Shown: positions 7,605 through 17,110, counted from the stretch's first letter. The stretch: 64,000 nucleotides of DNA from Gelidibacter maritimus (GCF_014062315.1 NZ_JACGLT010000009.1:1-64000); one strand, 5' to 3'. Numbers and translations: made by a program. The notes: generated by a model not told the origin, from the letters alone.

Positions 7605-8555
7605 TTATGATAATATGTTTGTTTTTATAGTGTCCTGATTTTGCAAAAACCAGTCATAAGTCATTTTTATGCCTGTCTGCAAATCAATTTCAGCCTTCCA
7701 GCCTTGATTATTCAGCTTACTCACATCCATTAGTTTGCGTGGGGTGCCATCGGGTTTTGAGGAATCCCATTGAATGGTTCCTTGATGTCCCACAATGTTT
7801 TGTATGGTATGTGCCAACTCTTTAATAGTGACATCTTTCCCTGTGCCAACATTATAAAGGTGTTCGGGTAGCACATGTTCGAGGGCGTAAACCACAGCTT
7901 TTGCCATATCGTCAACATGGAGAAGCTCGCGCATTGGCGTTCCGCTTCCCCATAATTCGACAGGCTCATTGTTCTGTTTTGCATCGTGGAATTTTCTGAG
8001 CATAGCGGGTAATACATGCGACGATCTCAAGTCAAAATTATCGTGAGGCCCGTAAAGGTTGGTTGGCATCAAACTGACAAAATCTTTATGGAACTGTTTG
8101 CGAATGGCTTCGCAAGCTTTCACCCCTGCAATTTTCGCAATGGCGTACCACTCATTGGTGGGCTCTAAACTCCCGGTCAACAAATAGTCTTCCTTTAAAG
8201 GTTGGGGCGCCATTTTTGGATAAATACAGGAACTCCCTAAAAAGATGAATTTCTTGACATCATGGTGATGGGCACCATCAATTAAATTATTCTGAATTTG
8301 TAAATTTTCCATCAAAAACAGATAAGGGTGTTCACTGTTGGCCAGAATCCCACCCACTTTAGCAGCGGCATTAATCACAACTTCCGGGCGCTCTTGCTCG
8401 AAAAACTCAGTGACCTGTGCCTGGTTTCTTAAATCAAGATCCTTGCTGCTTTTTCCAATCAGATTGCTATAGCCCAACTGGCTCAAAGCCCGCCAAACGG
8501 CAGAGCCCACCATCCCCTTATGGCCTGCAATATATATTTTCCTGTTTTTATCCAT
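7605..8555 (-). CDS. fcl: GDP-L-fucose synthase
   Basis: This 316-aa NADPH-dependent epimerase/reductase makes GDP-L-fucose from GDP-4-keto-6-deoxymannose. GHKGMVGSAV near residues 12-21 is the nucleotide-binding loop of the Fcl/WcaG family. The catalytic segment GSSCIYPK and the Y-x-x-x-K in NEWYAIAKIAG are intact, as is PTNLYGPHDNFD. It starts 2 nt after the gmd stop, and the two genes catalyse successive steps, so function is well supported. Confidence 0.95.
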   Translation of the reverse strand: MDKNRKIYIAGHKGMVGSAVWRALSQLGYSNLIGKSSKDLDLRNQAQVTEFFEQERPEVVINAAAKVGGILANSEHPYLFLMENLQIQNNLIDGAHHHDVKKFIFLGSSCIYPKMAPQPLKEDYLLTGSLEPTNEWYAIAKIAGVKACEAIRKQFHKDFVSLMPTNLYGPHDNFDLRSSHVLPAMLRKFHDAKQNNEPVELWGSGTPMRELLHVDDMAKAVVYALEHVLPEHLYNVGTGKDVTIKELAHTIQNIVGHQGTIQWDSSKPDGTPRKLMDVSKLNNQGWKAEIDLQTGIKMTYDWFLQNQDTIKTNILS

Positions 8556-8557
8556 GC

Positions 8558-9673
8558 TTATTCATAATAATTGAGGGTCTTATGGCCTCCTTCTTTCAAA
8601 TATTGTTCCTTCTGCATGAGTTTGATATCGCTTTTCATCATGTCTTTGACCAAATCCTGCAGGTTCAGTTGAGGCTCCCAGCCGAGTTTATGCTTAGCCT
8701 TAGAAGCGTCTCCTATTAAAAGATCCACCTCAGTAGGTCTGAAATATTTAGGATCGACATTGACCACCTCAGCTCCTATTGGCAACTGGAATTTCTGATC
8801 ATGGCAAGCTGTCACAAAGGCTTTTTCTTCTACCCCCGAGCCTTTAAACGCGACCTCAATGCCCACCTCTGCAAAGGCCATTTTTATAAAATCTCTTACC
8901 GTCGTGGTCTTACCGGTAGCAATGACCCAATCTTCAGGTTCGTCGGCTTGAAGGATCATCCACATCATACGGACATAATCCTTGGCATGCCCCCAATCTC
9001 TCTTCGCATCCAAATTACCCAAATAGACCCTGTCTTGTAAACCAAGCGCAATACGAGAGACCGCTCGGGTTATTTTTCGGGTGACAAAGGTTTCACCTCT
9101 AATTGGCGATTCGTGATTGAACAAAATACCATTGCAGGCGTACATCCCGTATGCTTCACGGTAATTGACCGTAATCCAATAGGCGTACATTTTTGCTACC
9201 GCATAAGGCGACCGCGGATAAAATGGAGTGGTTTCAGATTGTGGCACCTCCTGTACTTTTCCGTAAAGCTCTGAAGTTGATGCTTGGTAGATTCTTGTTT
9301 TTTTCTCCAGACCCAACAAACGGACCGCTTCCAAGATGCGTAAAGTTCCTAAGCCATCGGTATTGCCCGTATATTCCGGAATCTCAAAAGACACACTGAC
9401 ATGGCTCATGGCGGCCAGGTTATAGATCTCATCAGGCTGAATATCCTTTATCAATCGGATAAGGTTGGTGCTATCGGTCAGATCGCCATAATGCAGGAAA
9501 AAATCCCGATCTTTTTCGTGCGGATCCTGATATAGATGATCTATTCTATCGGTGTTGAACAACGAAGAACGCCTTTTGACACCGTGGACCTCATAGTCCT
9601 TATTCAATAGAAACTCAGCAAGATAGGCGCCGTCCTGTCCAGTTATCCCCGTAATAAGTGCAATTTTTTTCAT
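8558..9673 (-). CDS. gmd: GDP-mannose 4,6-dehydratase
   Basis: At 371 aa, the usual Gmd length, it converts GDP-D-mannose to GDP-4-keto-6-deoxy-D-mannose with bound NADP. The sequence shows [14 protein letters not shown] (cofactor loop), [36 protein letters not shown] and the catalytic [12 protein letters not shown]. It ends in TLNYYE, typical of flavobacterial Gmd. It is the first enzyme gene downstream of the UpxY-like antiterminator and is tightly coupled to fcl. Confidence 0.96.
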   Translation of the reverse strand: MKKIALITGITGQDGAYLAEFLLNKDYEVHGVKRRSSLFNTDRIDHLYQDPHEKDRDFFLHYGDLTDSTNLIRLIKDIQPDEIYNLAAMSHVSVSFEIPEYTGNTDGLGTLRILEAVRLLGLEKKTRIYQASTSELYGKVQEVPQSETTPFYPRSPYAVAKMYAYWITVNYREAYGMYACNGILFNHESPIRGETFVTRKITRAVSRIALGLQDRVYLGNLDAKRDWGHAKDYVRMMWMILQADEPEDWVIATGKTTTVRDFIKMAFAEVGIEVAFKGSGVEEKAFVTACHDQKFQLPIGAEVVNVDPKYFRPTEVDLLIGDASKAKHKLGWEPQLNLQDLVKDMMKSDIKLMQKEQYLKEGGHKTLNYYE

Positions 9674-9836
9674 TTTAAGCGTTTAATAGATTTTTAAGTA
9701 ACTTCAATGCTGCGCTGCTGGCCGTCTAATAACGACGCGCATCTGATTTTAAATCAATTGATTTTCAGGCAAATTAATCGAATTTAGGCTCAAAAAGATG
9801 CAAAAATAGGATTAATTTAGAGATTGGCTTGACTCA

Positions 9837-10298
9837 TTACTTAATTTTCAACTTAATCACATAGCCCAACTGATGCAAAACCACCCAACATTGATTCCCG
9901 GAAATATATTTTACCGTGCCTTTTTTCGCGGTCAAACCATATTGTTTTAAATCAATCTCTTGACCAATTTCAATTTTCTCTGTAGAAATCACTTGTTGCT
10001 TCTGACTCGCAATATCCTTTAAAACCTGCACCTCCTTTGCCGGTACAACTGCCGGCTCACCCAACCAAAATAGATACCGCACTGCTCCGGGAATAAGAAA
10101 AACCTGCGCCCGATCCTTTTCAGCACAATTAACAAGCACCATGGAAGGCAGTAGTGGTACGGTGACTTTCTTTTTACGGTCACTCCACTGCCGGACTTCT
10201 ACTCGAGTGGGACAACAGACTTCAAAGCCAGCTTCAGTCAATCGTTCAGCAACTTTGAGTTCGTGTTTGGGTTTTGTAATAAGGACATACCAAGGCAT
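9837..10298 (-). CDS. UpxY-like (NusG family) transcription antiterminator
   Basis: This 153-aa protein begins MPWYVLITKPKHELKVAERL, the NGN-domain start of NusG/RfaH/UpxY proteins that ride on RNA polymerase and prevent premature termination in long polysaccharide operons. The C-terminal part (YGLTAKKGTVKYISGNQCWV) is a KOW-like barrel. A longer frame begins at 10364, but its first codons lie upstream of or across the TATCTTTG box at 10342-10335, so the ATG at 10298 is preferred. It is the first gene of the minus-strand sugar-nucleotide operon, the normal place for UpxY, with a 163-bp gap before gmd. Confidence 0.85.
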   Translation of the reverse strand: MPWYVLITKPKHELKVAERLTEAGFEVCCPTRVEVRQWSDRKKKVTVPLLPSMVLVNCAEKDRAQVFLIPGAVRYLFWLGEPAVVPAKEVQVLKDIASQKQQVISTEKIEIGQEIDLKQYGLTAKKGTVKYISGNQCWVVLHQLGYVIKLKIK

Positions 10299-10334
10299 AA
10301 GGTCTACTTTAGATGGTTTTAGATTTCGGATGGT

Positions 10335-10342
10335 CAAAGATA
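10335..10342 (-). promoter_or_regulatory. Promoter -7 box (TATCTTTG) for the upxY operon
   Basis: The minus strand reads TATCTTTG, an exact match to the Bacteroidota -7 consensus TAnnTTTG, about 36 nt upstream of the chosen upxY start. No clear -33 TTG is found at the standard distance. Confidence 0.6.
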
Positions 10343-10884
10343 TAAAAGTGTAGCTGAAATTCATGAGACTCTACCAGCTGTATGCCAAAAAATAGGAATT
10401 TTATAATCAAAAGTCTTGTGGAAATGAAACGTAAATAAGACATTGTCTTTGTGTTTGAATGAGGCCTTGAGGGTTAAAACCAACTGATGGAAATCAGAAA
10501 ATGGAACCAATTCCCTTCCATATTGCGCGGTGAATTGTATTTAAGCACCACTGGACTGGTCTAGCATTAATCATGGTAATGATGAACAAGATTTAATGCC
10601 GTAACACATGCTAACTCGGCCCAACCACAGCATCTAATGATTAAATCAAACAATTTATAAGGAATGATGGCCATAAGAAAGCAACGCCATCATTAGTGTC
10701 AAAAGATAATAAGTGGTATTATTCTGACGTTATAAGGCGTTAATTCGTCAATTCCGTTTAATTTTGCAGTGGCTATCATTGGATATTAGCGATTAAAAGA
10801 GGCACGGATTTTGGACCTAAGCACTTTATCGCTATTTTTATGATGTTTTTTTAAATTTTAATATCAACTTAAATAATTCCCATA
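10343..10884. other. Intergenic region between divergent upxY and T9SS genes
   Basis: No supported gene lies here. It holds a 9-bp inverted repeat, AATGATGGC/GCCATCATT (10663-10671 and 10686-10694), and a second TAnnTTTG match, TAATTTTG (10759-10766, plus strand), that could start a longer leader for the downstream gene. Confidence 0.5.
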
Positions 10885-10892
10885 TACTTTTG
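10885..10892 (+). promoter_or_regulatory. Promoter -7 box (TACTTTTG) for the first T9SS gene
   Basis: TACTTTTG matches TAnnTTTG and lies 33 nt before the ATG at 10926. It overlaps the TTG at 10890 that would open a longer frame, so that TTG is not a credible start. Confidence 0.55.
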
Positions 10893-10925
10893 CGCAAAAC
10901 TCAGTGGATGCTTATTAAAATTCTG

Positions 10926-13130
10926 ATGAAACCGATACTTACATTAAGTTTAGTATGCGCTATGGCATTACCTGTTTCGGGACAGGTTATTGCTGCTTTT
11001 TCAGGAACCAAGGTACCCGAAGCGGTTACGGTTCCGAACATCTCCGCTGAGCCGCTTTCGCGAGGTCCTGGACTGACGGTAAGTGGGGGCCCTACCTTTA
11101 ACAGTGGCAATTGGACCTCGGATAAAAGCATTGACACAAGAGACTATATTGAATGGTCCGTTACTGCAGATCCTGGTTATACTGTTGATATTACCGAATT
11201 ACAGATCAATTTTGACCGAGACCCCGATGGGTTTTCTCATTTTTTCACTGGAAACGGGCCGGCAAGAATAAGAATCAGAACCAGTCTGGATGATTTTAAA
11301 TCGGACATTTATGCACACGACAAGGTCAGCAATTCGGGGCAATCGCCCACTATTGAAACTGCCCTAAAATCGGCACCAGGAGCGTCTATAATCTTTAGGC
11401 TCTATGGTTTTGCCGCCAATATTGGCATGTTGGGACCACTGGGCACTTTAGATATAGAAGGCGGGCTCGGGACCGTATTGGGCCTCGAAAATACGGGAAT
11501 ACGACTTAGTGGCAAGATCACCTATGACGGCCTACAATTCAATAACGGCACCTGGACACCATATGCGCCAAGTGCTAAAACTGGCGACAAAAATATCATT
11601 ATCGGTAATGGCGTCTATACAGAAGCCAATGCCGTACAGGTTAAAAATGTTAAAGTTAATCCCGGAGCAGGTATCCTTATTCAGAAAACGGGTTCCCTTA
11701 CGGTCAACGGCAATCTATTTACCGCCAATAAAGTAACCTTGGAATCGGGATCAGACGCGTTTGCCAGCCTGATCGTATCAGGTGAGGTAGCTGGTACAGT
11801 GACCTACAAACGTCAGATGAAAACCAAAACCTTGTTATCGGGATCGGGCAATGAACTTCTTATATCAGCACCCGTGACGGGCGAAACCTTTGAATCCTTT
11901 AGAAAAGCGAATCCGAATATCGTCAGTAATACGGCCAACTCACAATTTCAATTTGGACCATTTAACAAAACCAAAGCGGCCTTTGATAAGTATTCAAAAA
12001 AAGACAAGCCGATTTTAAAAGCCGCTACGGGCTACAGGGCAGCAGCTACTGATAATGGCAGCTTTATATTTAACGGCAACGTGAATACGGGTGAGGTCCA
12101 TAAAACGATGTCACACTCAGGGCCAGCCTTGGCGGCATGGAACCTTTTGGGCAACCCTTATCCCTCCTATCTCAAATTGTCCGACTTCCTCTTGGCCAAC
12201 TCCGAACAATTGGCGCCAGAGTCGGTGGGAATTTATAGTTTTAATGGCGATGCAACACGCGGCTGGCAGGTTTATAACCAAGCGTATCTTACATTATATC
12301 CTCAAGCCAAACTACCGCCTGGTCAAGGATTTATGGTGGCTGCCAAAAAAGATGGTGATACCATTACATTTGAGCCGGGCATGCGTACAATAGGCAAGAC
12401 GAGCGAATTTTTGGTTGACAAACCTATAATCAAAAATAACGTAGGCTATTTAAAACTTGATATGACCAGTGGCATCCGTAATTATAGTACGGAAGTGTAT
12501 TTTAATGACCATTCCACAAAAGGCTTAGATCCAGGGTACGATGCTAGCATTTACGGCGGGAAAGCTCCGGATTTTTCAATCGCCTCACAGTTGGTAGAAG
12601 ACCATACCGATCTTGATATGGCGGTGCAATCGTTGGCTTATACCGATCTTGACGAGGGCGTCATTATTCCACTGGTTGTAAAAGCAACCAAAGATCAAGC
12701 GCTTACCATTCAGATGAAGGGCAGCAGACTTCCCGAAGAGGTAGACGTTTATTTAGAGGATAAGCAGCAAGGCACATTTACCTTATTAAACTTGTCCGAT
12801 TACCAGCTGGATCCAAATGCCAATCTATCTAATAGTGGCCGCTTTTACTTACATATAGTTAATACAACACTTACTTATGGTAGCCATGGCCTGAATGAAC
12901 TCTTAATAGCCACTTCAAATGCCTCACACATACTACAGATTAAGCAAGTGCTTAAACCAGATACGAACATTACGCTTTATGATCTGCAAGGACGAGCTTT
13001 AATCCAACGTCAATTGAATGAGCAGATCAAAAACAACACGTTGGACCTCTCCAAATTATCCAAAGGCATATACATTTTAAAGCTGCGATCAGGGGCTATG
13101 GAGAAGATTAAGAAAATTTTTGTATATTAA
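10926..13130 (+). CDS. Large secreted protein with T9SS type A sorting domain
   Basis: The protein is about 735 aa. MKPILTLSLVCAMALPVSGQ is a Sec signal peptide, with cleavage likely after SG. The in-frame ATG at 10908 is an alternative start. The last ~75 residues form a type A T9SS C-terminal domain: ITLYDLQGRALIQRQL, then LDLSKLSKGIYILKLRSG and the basic end KIKKIFVY. The body is predicted beta-rich and without recognised catalytic motifs; LLGNPYPSYLKLSDFL and LPPGQGFMVAAK recur in its neighbour (13306) as similar segments, so the two are paralogues. It should cross the outer membrane by T9SS and be surface-attached or released. Role unknown; adhesin or matrix protein is plausible. Confidence 0.85.
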   Translation: MKPILTLSLVCAMALPVSGQVIAAFSGTKVPEAVTVPNISAEPLSRGPGLTVSGGPTFNSGNWTSDKSIDTRDYIEWSVTADPGYTVDITELQINFDRDPDGFSHFFTGNGPARIRIRTSLDDFKSDIYAHDKVSNSGQSPTIETALKSAPGASIIFRLYGFAANIGMLGPLGTLDIEGGLGTVLGLENTGIRLSGKITYDGLQFNNGTWTPYAPSAKTGDKNIIIGNGVYTEANAVQVKNVKVNPGAGILIQKTGSLTVNGNLFTANKVTLESGSDAFASLIVSGEVAGTVTYKRQMKTKTLLSGSGNELLISAPVTGETFESFRKANPNIVSNTANSQFQFGPFNKTKAAFDKYSKKDKPILKAATGYRAAATDNGSFIFNGNVNTGEVHKTMSHSGPALAAWNLLGNPYPSYLKLSDFLLANSEQLAPESVGIYSFNGDATRGWQVYNQAYLTLYPQAKLPPGQGFMVAAKKDGDTITFEPGMRTIGKTSEFLVDKPIIKNNVGYLKLDMTSGIRNYSTEVYFNDHSTKGLDPGYDASIYGGKAPDFSIASQLVEDHTDLDMAVQSLAYTDLDEGVIIPLVVKATKDQALTIQMKGSRLPEEVDVYLEDKQQGTFTLLNLSDYQLDPNANLSNSGRFYLHIVNTTLTYGSHGLNELLIATSNASHILQIKQVLKPDTNITLYDLQGRALIQRQLNEQIKNNTLDLSKLSKGIYILKLRSGAMEKIKKIFVY

Positions 13131-13253
13131 GATTTTTAAATTACTACTATTAACAACTTGATTTTAAGAAGATCGTCGTAGATGAATCAGTCTGAAGTTA
13201 AACCACTGTATAATTTATTTATCGACAAACGGTCAAATTGAATTAACTTTTAA

Positions 13254-13261
13254 TATCTTTG
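13254..13261 (+). promoter_or_regulatory. Promoter -7 box (TATCTTTG) for the second T9SS gene
   Basis: An exact TAnnTTTG match, TATCTTTG, lies 45 nt before the ATG at 13306. It suggests that the second T9SS gene, and perhaps the small peptide gene after it, has its own promoter. Confidence 0.55.
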
Positions 13262-13305
13262 CAAACAAGTTAAAAAAACGGTACAACCCAAATTAACAGT
13301 ATATT

Positions 13306-15651
13306 ATGGCAAAAAACTACTCTTCTTGGATGCTATTAGCTATCCTTTTTATAACATTTAATTTATCTTTTTCACAAACTGTTACATTTACTGGCAGTCC
13401 CAATGATTTTCTTCCATCACAAAAAATAACTGGTGACGCTAATGTGGATTATTACGTTTCTTTCGATGAGGAATCTAAAACCATGTATTTTGGAGCGTTT
13501 AGAACATCAGGTACTTTTGGTGCAGATCATTATTTTACGATATATTTCGATGCAGATCCACAAATAGATCTTACTTCTGGCATTGGATCAACAATAGGAA
13601 TGCGGCAGCATGAAAGAACCCCAACGCTTCCGTTCACTGCCAATGATAGATTTGTTATTACCAACAACCCTTCAGGAGAGAAGACGATGCATCATAGAAG
13701 GGGTGGTCGTAATTGGGGAATAATTCCTCCTACCGAACAGGTTGTTCGACACACTAGTTCGGTTGCGCTGGAAATTGCCATAAAAATCTCCAAGCTGGAT
13801 ATCAGCACCATTTCAACCAAAGGTGTTTATTTTAGTATGTTTATGGCTTCCAACGCTGGCTTCTACGGGTATGACAACGTCAACTATCCAATTAAGTTTG
13901 TTAGCAATAACAGTACAGGGTATTTTGGAGGTATTGGCGTGACATCGAAAATCAGTGACCCAACAGCACATCAGAACACACCTATTCTTCATTCTGTAAT
14001 CAATCCCACTACCCTGCCTCTTAATGCAAAATACGCGTACATGGAGTTTGTAGATAATGAATATGATTATGTTACGGATAACATAGAAATCGTTCCAGGT
14101 GGAACACTTTTAATTGGCCCAGATGGTACATTGATCATCGATAACCTTATTAATAATGGCTTAGTGTCTTTTGAATCTAATTCCTCCCAATATTCAGGTT
14201 TAATTGCAAACTCAGTTGGGGGCAGCGGAACTTCGCAATACCAAAGACACGTGAATGTCGCGGGCAGTGGCTCGACAGGCAGAAACGATTTAATATCGTC
14301 ACCATTTGCAGGACAAACTTTCGGATCCTTCGCAGAAGATAACGATAATCTATTATCCCATCCTACGATACCAACCCAAAAGGGCTTTGGGCCATATAAT
14401 AAAGCCACGGCAACATATCAAAACTATGATACCGTGATAAATGAGAATACCCTCTTAGAATCTGGTGTTGGCTATAGAGCAGGTTCAAAAATTGACGGCT
14501 CATCATTAACTGGTGGCCAATTTCTATTTACTGGTACAATCGTCACGAATAACTTTAGTGTCCCAATAGCACACTCGTCCGACAACTATGGAAGATGGAA
14601 TCTTATTGGAAACCCTTATCCATCCTATGTTGATATGTATGAATTGATTCAATTAAATACGCCCCAATTTGATGAGAGCGAAAACTATGATGGCATCTAT
14701 GCATATAATGGCAATCCTAGTAATTCAAACATTAGTAGTGACATATGGGAAGTTCATAACTTATCAACCACCTTATCTGGACAAAGGGATATGGCACCAG
14801 GACAAGGTTTCTATGTATCTTCAAAAACTGGGGGTGGTTCATTTACTTTTACGTTAACTTCAAGGACACCAGGATATGGCGATGATTTTATTGAATTTAG
14901 AGCCGCCGCACCAATCGAAAATGCAAGTTTACGTTTAACAATTACAAATAATTCAAATAGCACATATACAGATATTTATTTTAATAATCAGGGTACCTTA
15001 GACCATGACCGTGGCTATGACAGTGCGCAAATTGGTAATCCTATTTTTACTATATTTTCTAAATTAGTGGAAGATTCGACAAATCGTGATGTACCTTTAG
15101 TTATACAAACCTTACCTTATAGTATATTAGAGACGGAAGTTATTGTTCCTATTGGCATTAAAGCAAGTCAAGGTGAACAGATAACCATTAGTGCCATCGA
15201 CACGCCGGCACCATCACCGCTACCCGAAACCGTTGAGGTTTATTTTGAAGACAAAGTGGCTCAAACATCTACGCTCCTTAATACCTCGACTCTGCCCCAT
15301 AATAATCATCATATTTTCACACCAAGCACAAATCTTACGGGTGACATGGGACGCTTCTCATTAAGATTTACAAACAAATCATTAAGCACGAACAATCCTG
15401 TCTTTGATGCCTTAGATGTTTACAGCCCGCTCAATACTGGTAGCCTTATCGTTAAGGGCACTGTAAATGAAGTTACCAATCTTGAAATCTTTGATCTCAA
15501 CGGTCGTCTTGTACAAACCTTTTATGTACAGCCATACCAGACGGAAAACAGATTTGAAGTATCAAAAATGGCATCAGGAATTTATATCATTAAACTCAAT
15601 AATAATACACAATCTAAAATCAAGAAAATACAGTTAAATAATAAATCCTAG
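13306..15651 (+). CDS. Large secreted protein with T9SS type A sorting domain
   Basis: This 781-aa protein starts with a Sec signal (MAKNYSSWMLLAILFITFNL, cleavage after FSQ) and ends with a type A T9SS domain (NLEIFDLNGRLVQTF, VSKMASGIYIIKLNN, SKIKKIQLNNKS). The N-terminal ~180 residues (VTFTGSPNDFLPSQKITGDA, YYVSFDEES, YFTIYFDADPQIDL) are unrelated to the first T9SS protein. The middle and C-terminal parts are related to it (NLIGNPYPSYVDMYELI, MAPGQGFYVSSK). It lacks recognised enzymatic motifs. Only 61 nt with no terminator separate it from the first small peptide gene, so readthrough is possible. Confidence 0.87.
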   Translation: MAKNYSSWMLLAILFITFNLSFSQTVTFTGSPNDFLPSQKITGDANVDYYVSFDEESKTMYFGAFRTSGTFGADHYFTIYFDADPQIDLTSGIGSTIGMRQHERTPTLPFTANDRFVITNNPSGEKTMHHRRGGRNWGIIPPTEQVVRHTSSVALEIAIKISKLDISTISTKGVYFSMFMASNAGFYGYDNVNYPIKFVSNNSTGYFGGIGVTSKISDPTAHQNTPILHSVINPTTLPLNAKYAYMEFVDNEYDYVTDNIEIVPGGTLLIGPDGTLIIDNLINNGLVSFESNSSQYSGLIANSVGGSGTSQYQRHVNVAGSGSTGRNDLISSPFAGQTFGSFAEDNDNLLSHPTIPTQKGFGPYNKATATYQNYDTVINENTLLESGVGYRAGSKIDGSSLTGGQFLFTGTIVTNNFSVPIAHSSDNYGRWNLIGNPYPSYVDMYELIQLNTPQFDESENYDGIYAYNGNPSNSNISSDIWEVHNLSTTLSGQRDMAPGQGFYVSSKTGGGSFTFTLTSRTPGYGDDFIEFRAAAPIENASLRLTITNNSNSTYTDIYFNNQGTLDHDRGYDSAQIGNPIFTIFSKLVEDSTNRDVPLVIQTLPYSILETEVIVPIGIKASQGEQITISAIDTPAPSPLPETVEVYFEDKVAQTSTLLNTSTLPHNNHHIFTPSTNLTGDMGRFSLRFTNKSLSTNNPVFDALDVYSPLNTGSLIVKGTVNEVTNLEIFDLNGRLVQTFYVQPYQTENRFEVSKMASGIYIIKLNNNTQSKIKKIQLNNKS

Positions 15652-15712
15652 TAAAACAATATTAACGGATTATTATTTATTTTTTTTCCTAAATGATTTT
15701 TATATTTACACT

Positions 15713-15889
15713 ATGAAGAAGAATAAACCTAAAGTTGAGATCACACGAAAAGAGGCTTTGCAGCGAATGGGCAAATATGCCGCCCTTACGGCTGTGGGTA
15801 CTTTTTTGATCTTAAACCCTAAAAAAGCACAAGCACAATCACCTACCCCAGATGATCCATTGGATCCCGGTGGTGGCATGTTTGATTAA
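15713..15889 (+). CDS. Small precursor-like peptide 1 (58 aa), Tat/leader-like N-terminus
   Basis: This short frame reads MKKNKPKVEITRKEALQRMG and then KYAALTAVGTFLILNPKKAQ before AQSPTPDDPLDPGGGMFD and TAA. Aligned with the second small gene (17133), residues 11-41 are nearly identical: (T/S)RKEAL-x-RMGKYAALTAVGTF(L/I)ILNPKKA-x-A. This conservation supports real coding. (T/S)-R-K-E-A-L followed by a hydrophobic stretch and A-x-A resembles a weak Tat signal, or alternatively a RiPP-type leader. The piece after A41 is only 17 residues, acidic and Pro/Gly-rich. A decayed kinase copy follows, as an intact kinase follows peptide 2. Function unknown; precursor peptide is inference. Confidence 0.75.
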   Translation: MKKNKPKVEITRKEALQRMGKYAALTAVGTFLILNPKKAQAQSPTPDDPLDPGGGMFD

Positions 15890-15908
15890 TAATCTTTTTA
15901 AAAACCAT

Positions 15909-16873
15909 TGAAAAATAAATTTTCTCAAAGCACAGAACCCAACTATCAAATAGTTGGGTTCTGTGCTTTGAGAACTCTAATCAATATCCTCCAACTCAAC
16001 AAAAGTTTTGTTAGATGTTTTTTCGTTCTGAAAGTTAATGAGGATCTGAAAAATGCTTAAAAGTTTAATTAAAAACATTCAGACGACAAGTCAAAAACAT
16101 CCTGTGTTGAACGAAGTGAACCCCTAAATATTCATACCCAAATCCAAAAATGCCCATTAAGATCATCCGATTGACACGTCTTACTAAACACTATTCCAAA
16201 CAGTGGGAACCTATAATTTTGGTAAAATTTATGTTACTGTGAATTTTGAAGCTGTAGCTATCCAAAACTTGCCCCACCAACAGCAACCTACACAACAAAT
16301 GTGACAGAAAACAAGCAACTGCCGTGTTTGTTATCTCCTCAAAACAAACTAAGTTTTGTAAATTTAAGGGCAAGGTTTATATAGGTCAGTTTGCATTGAA
16401 ACTCATAAACACATTTTACTATAACAACGAATCAGATTCGAATGCTTCATCTCTTGGCTCAATCGTTTGTAAAGACGAAGTATCCATTTCGATTAGTGAT
16501 GATTTTAGGAATGGGAAAAACAATCCATTAGCAGTATTGACAGCGAACGGCTTGAACGTACTAACATTTGATCATACCCATTGATCAGCTTAAATTAATT
16601 AACTTATCGTTTACCTCAGCCATTTCTGTTAAGGAGAGTGTTTTTGAAATGTTGCAACTAATGTTTATTAATTGTGATCAATTTCCCACATCAATGAGCA
16701 GCTCAAAAAATGTTAATCTTAATCTTTCCAATCCAAAGTTTCGGAAAAGCCACCTCAAAGATTCCCGCACTAAAGTCGTTTATCTTAAATATGAAGTATA
16801 TAATACTAAAGTCGTGGTTGTCAAATCTGGTATCAAAAATAGAACTTTTTTAGGGTGGTTAAAACTGATTTAG
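15909..16873 (+). pseudogene. Decayed duplicate of the HPr-kinase-like gene
   Basis: Scattered in-frame segments match the intact kinase at 17306. Near 15934 TQLSNSWVLCFENSNQY matches TQLSHSWILWFEASNQY. Near 16210 YNFGKIYVTVNF matches YDFGDRSIAVNF. At 16380-16570 GQFALKLINTFYYNNESD and LAVLTANGLNVLTFD match GQFALQIVNTLYDKEESD and LSAVLMANGFDVLADD. Near 16610 SAISVKESVFEMLQLMF matches SGISVKQGSFKTLETLF. Frames change several times and the P-loop GDSGKGKST has become DDFRNGKNN, so it cannot be a working kinase. It follows peptide 1 as the intact kinase follows peptide 2. The 259 bp from 16874 to 17132 hold no gene. Confidence 0.85.
15921..15973. repeat. Perfect 24-bp inverted repeat with 5-nt loop
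   Basis: TTCTCAAAGCACAGAACCCA-ACTA (15921-15944) is exactly complementary to 15950-15973 around TCAAA. It starts 31 nt after the peptide 1 stop. The right arm is homologous to codons of the intact kinase near 17340, where only the inner CCAACTAT/ATAGTTGG pairing exists, so the perfect palindrome was extended in the pseudogene. There is no T-tract, so it is not a standard terminator; it may stabilise the 3' end of the peptide 1 mRNA. Confidence 0.75.
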
Positions 16874-17102
16874 TTTTATGAACACCACTACCCCGACAAC
16901 AACTTAATCCTTTCTCAATTTAATAAATTATTTTATTCATAAGAGCTTCCTTGCACATATTTTCACAAAACCAAAGAAAGTTATAAGCACACTCCAACTT
17001 TCAATATAATCTACAGCTGTTCAAAACATGAAACTTAAAAACAAAATAAAAATAGATCCTAAAAACACATAAAATTGTTATATTTATGAACTGTGGTTTA
17101 AT

Positions 17103-17110
17103 TATTTTTG
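17103..17110 (+). promoter_or_regulatory. Promoter -7 box (TATTTTTG) for the peptide 2-kinase unit
   Basis: An exact TAnnTTTG match 22 nt before the peptide 2 ATG suggests a short-leader transcript that includes peptide 2, the kinase and probably the nucleotidyltransferase. Confidence 0.55.

Noticed and set aside
10890-10925. TTG start giving a longer first T9SS protein
   Set aside because: The TTG is part of the TACTTTTG promoter box, and the ATG at 10926 gives a cleaner signal peptide.
16324-16873. Two independent small genes between the micro-peptides
   Set aside because: Both align in order with consecutive parts of the intact kinase at 17306 and have lost its motifs, so they are pieces of one pseudogene.
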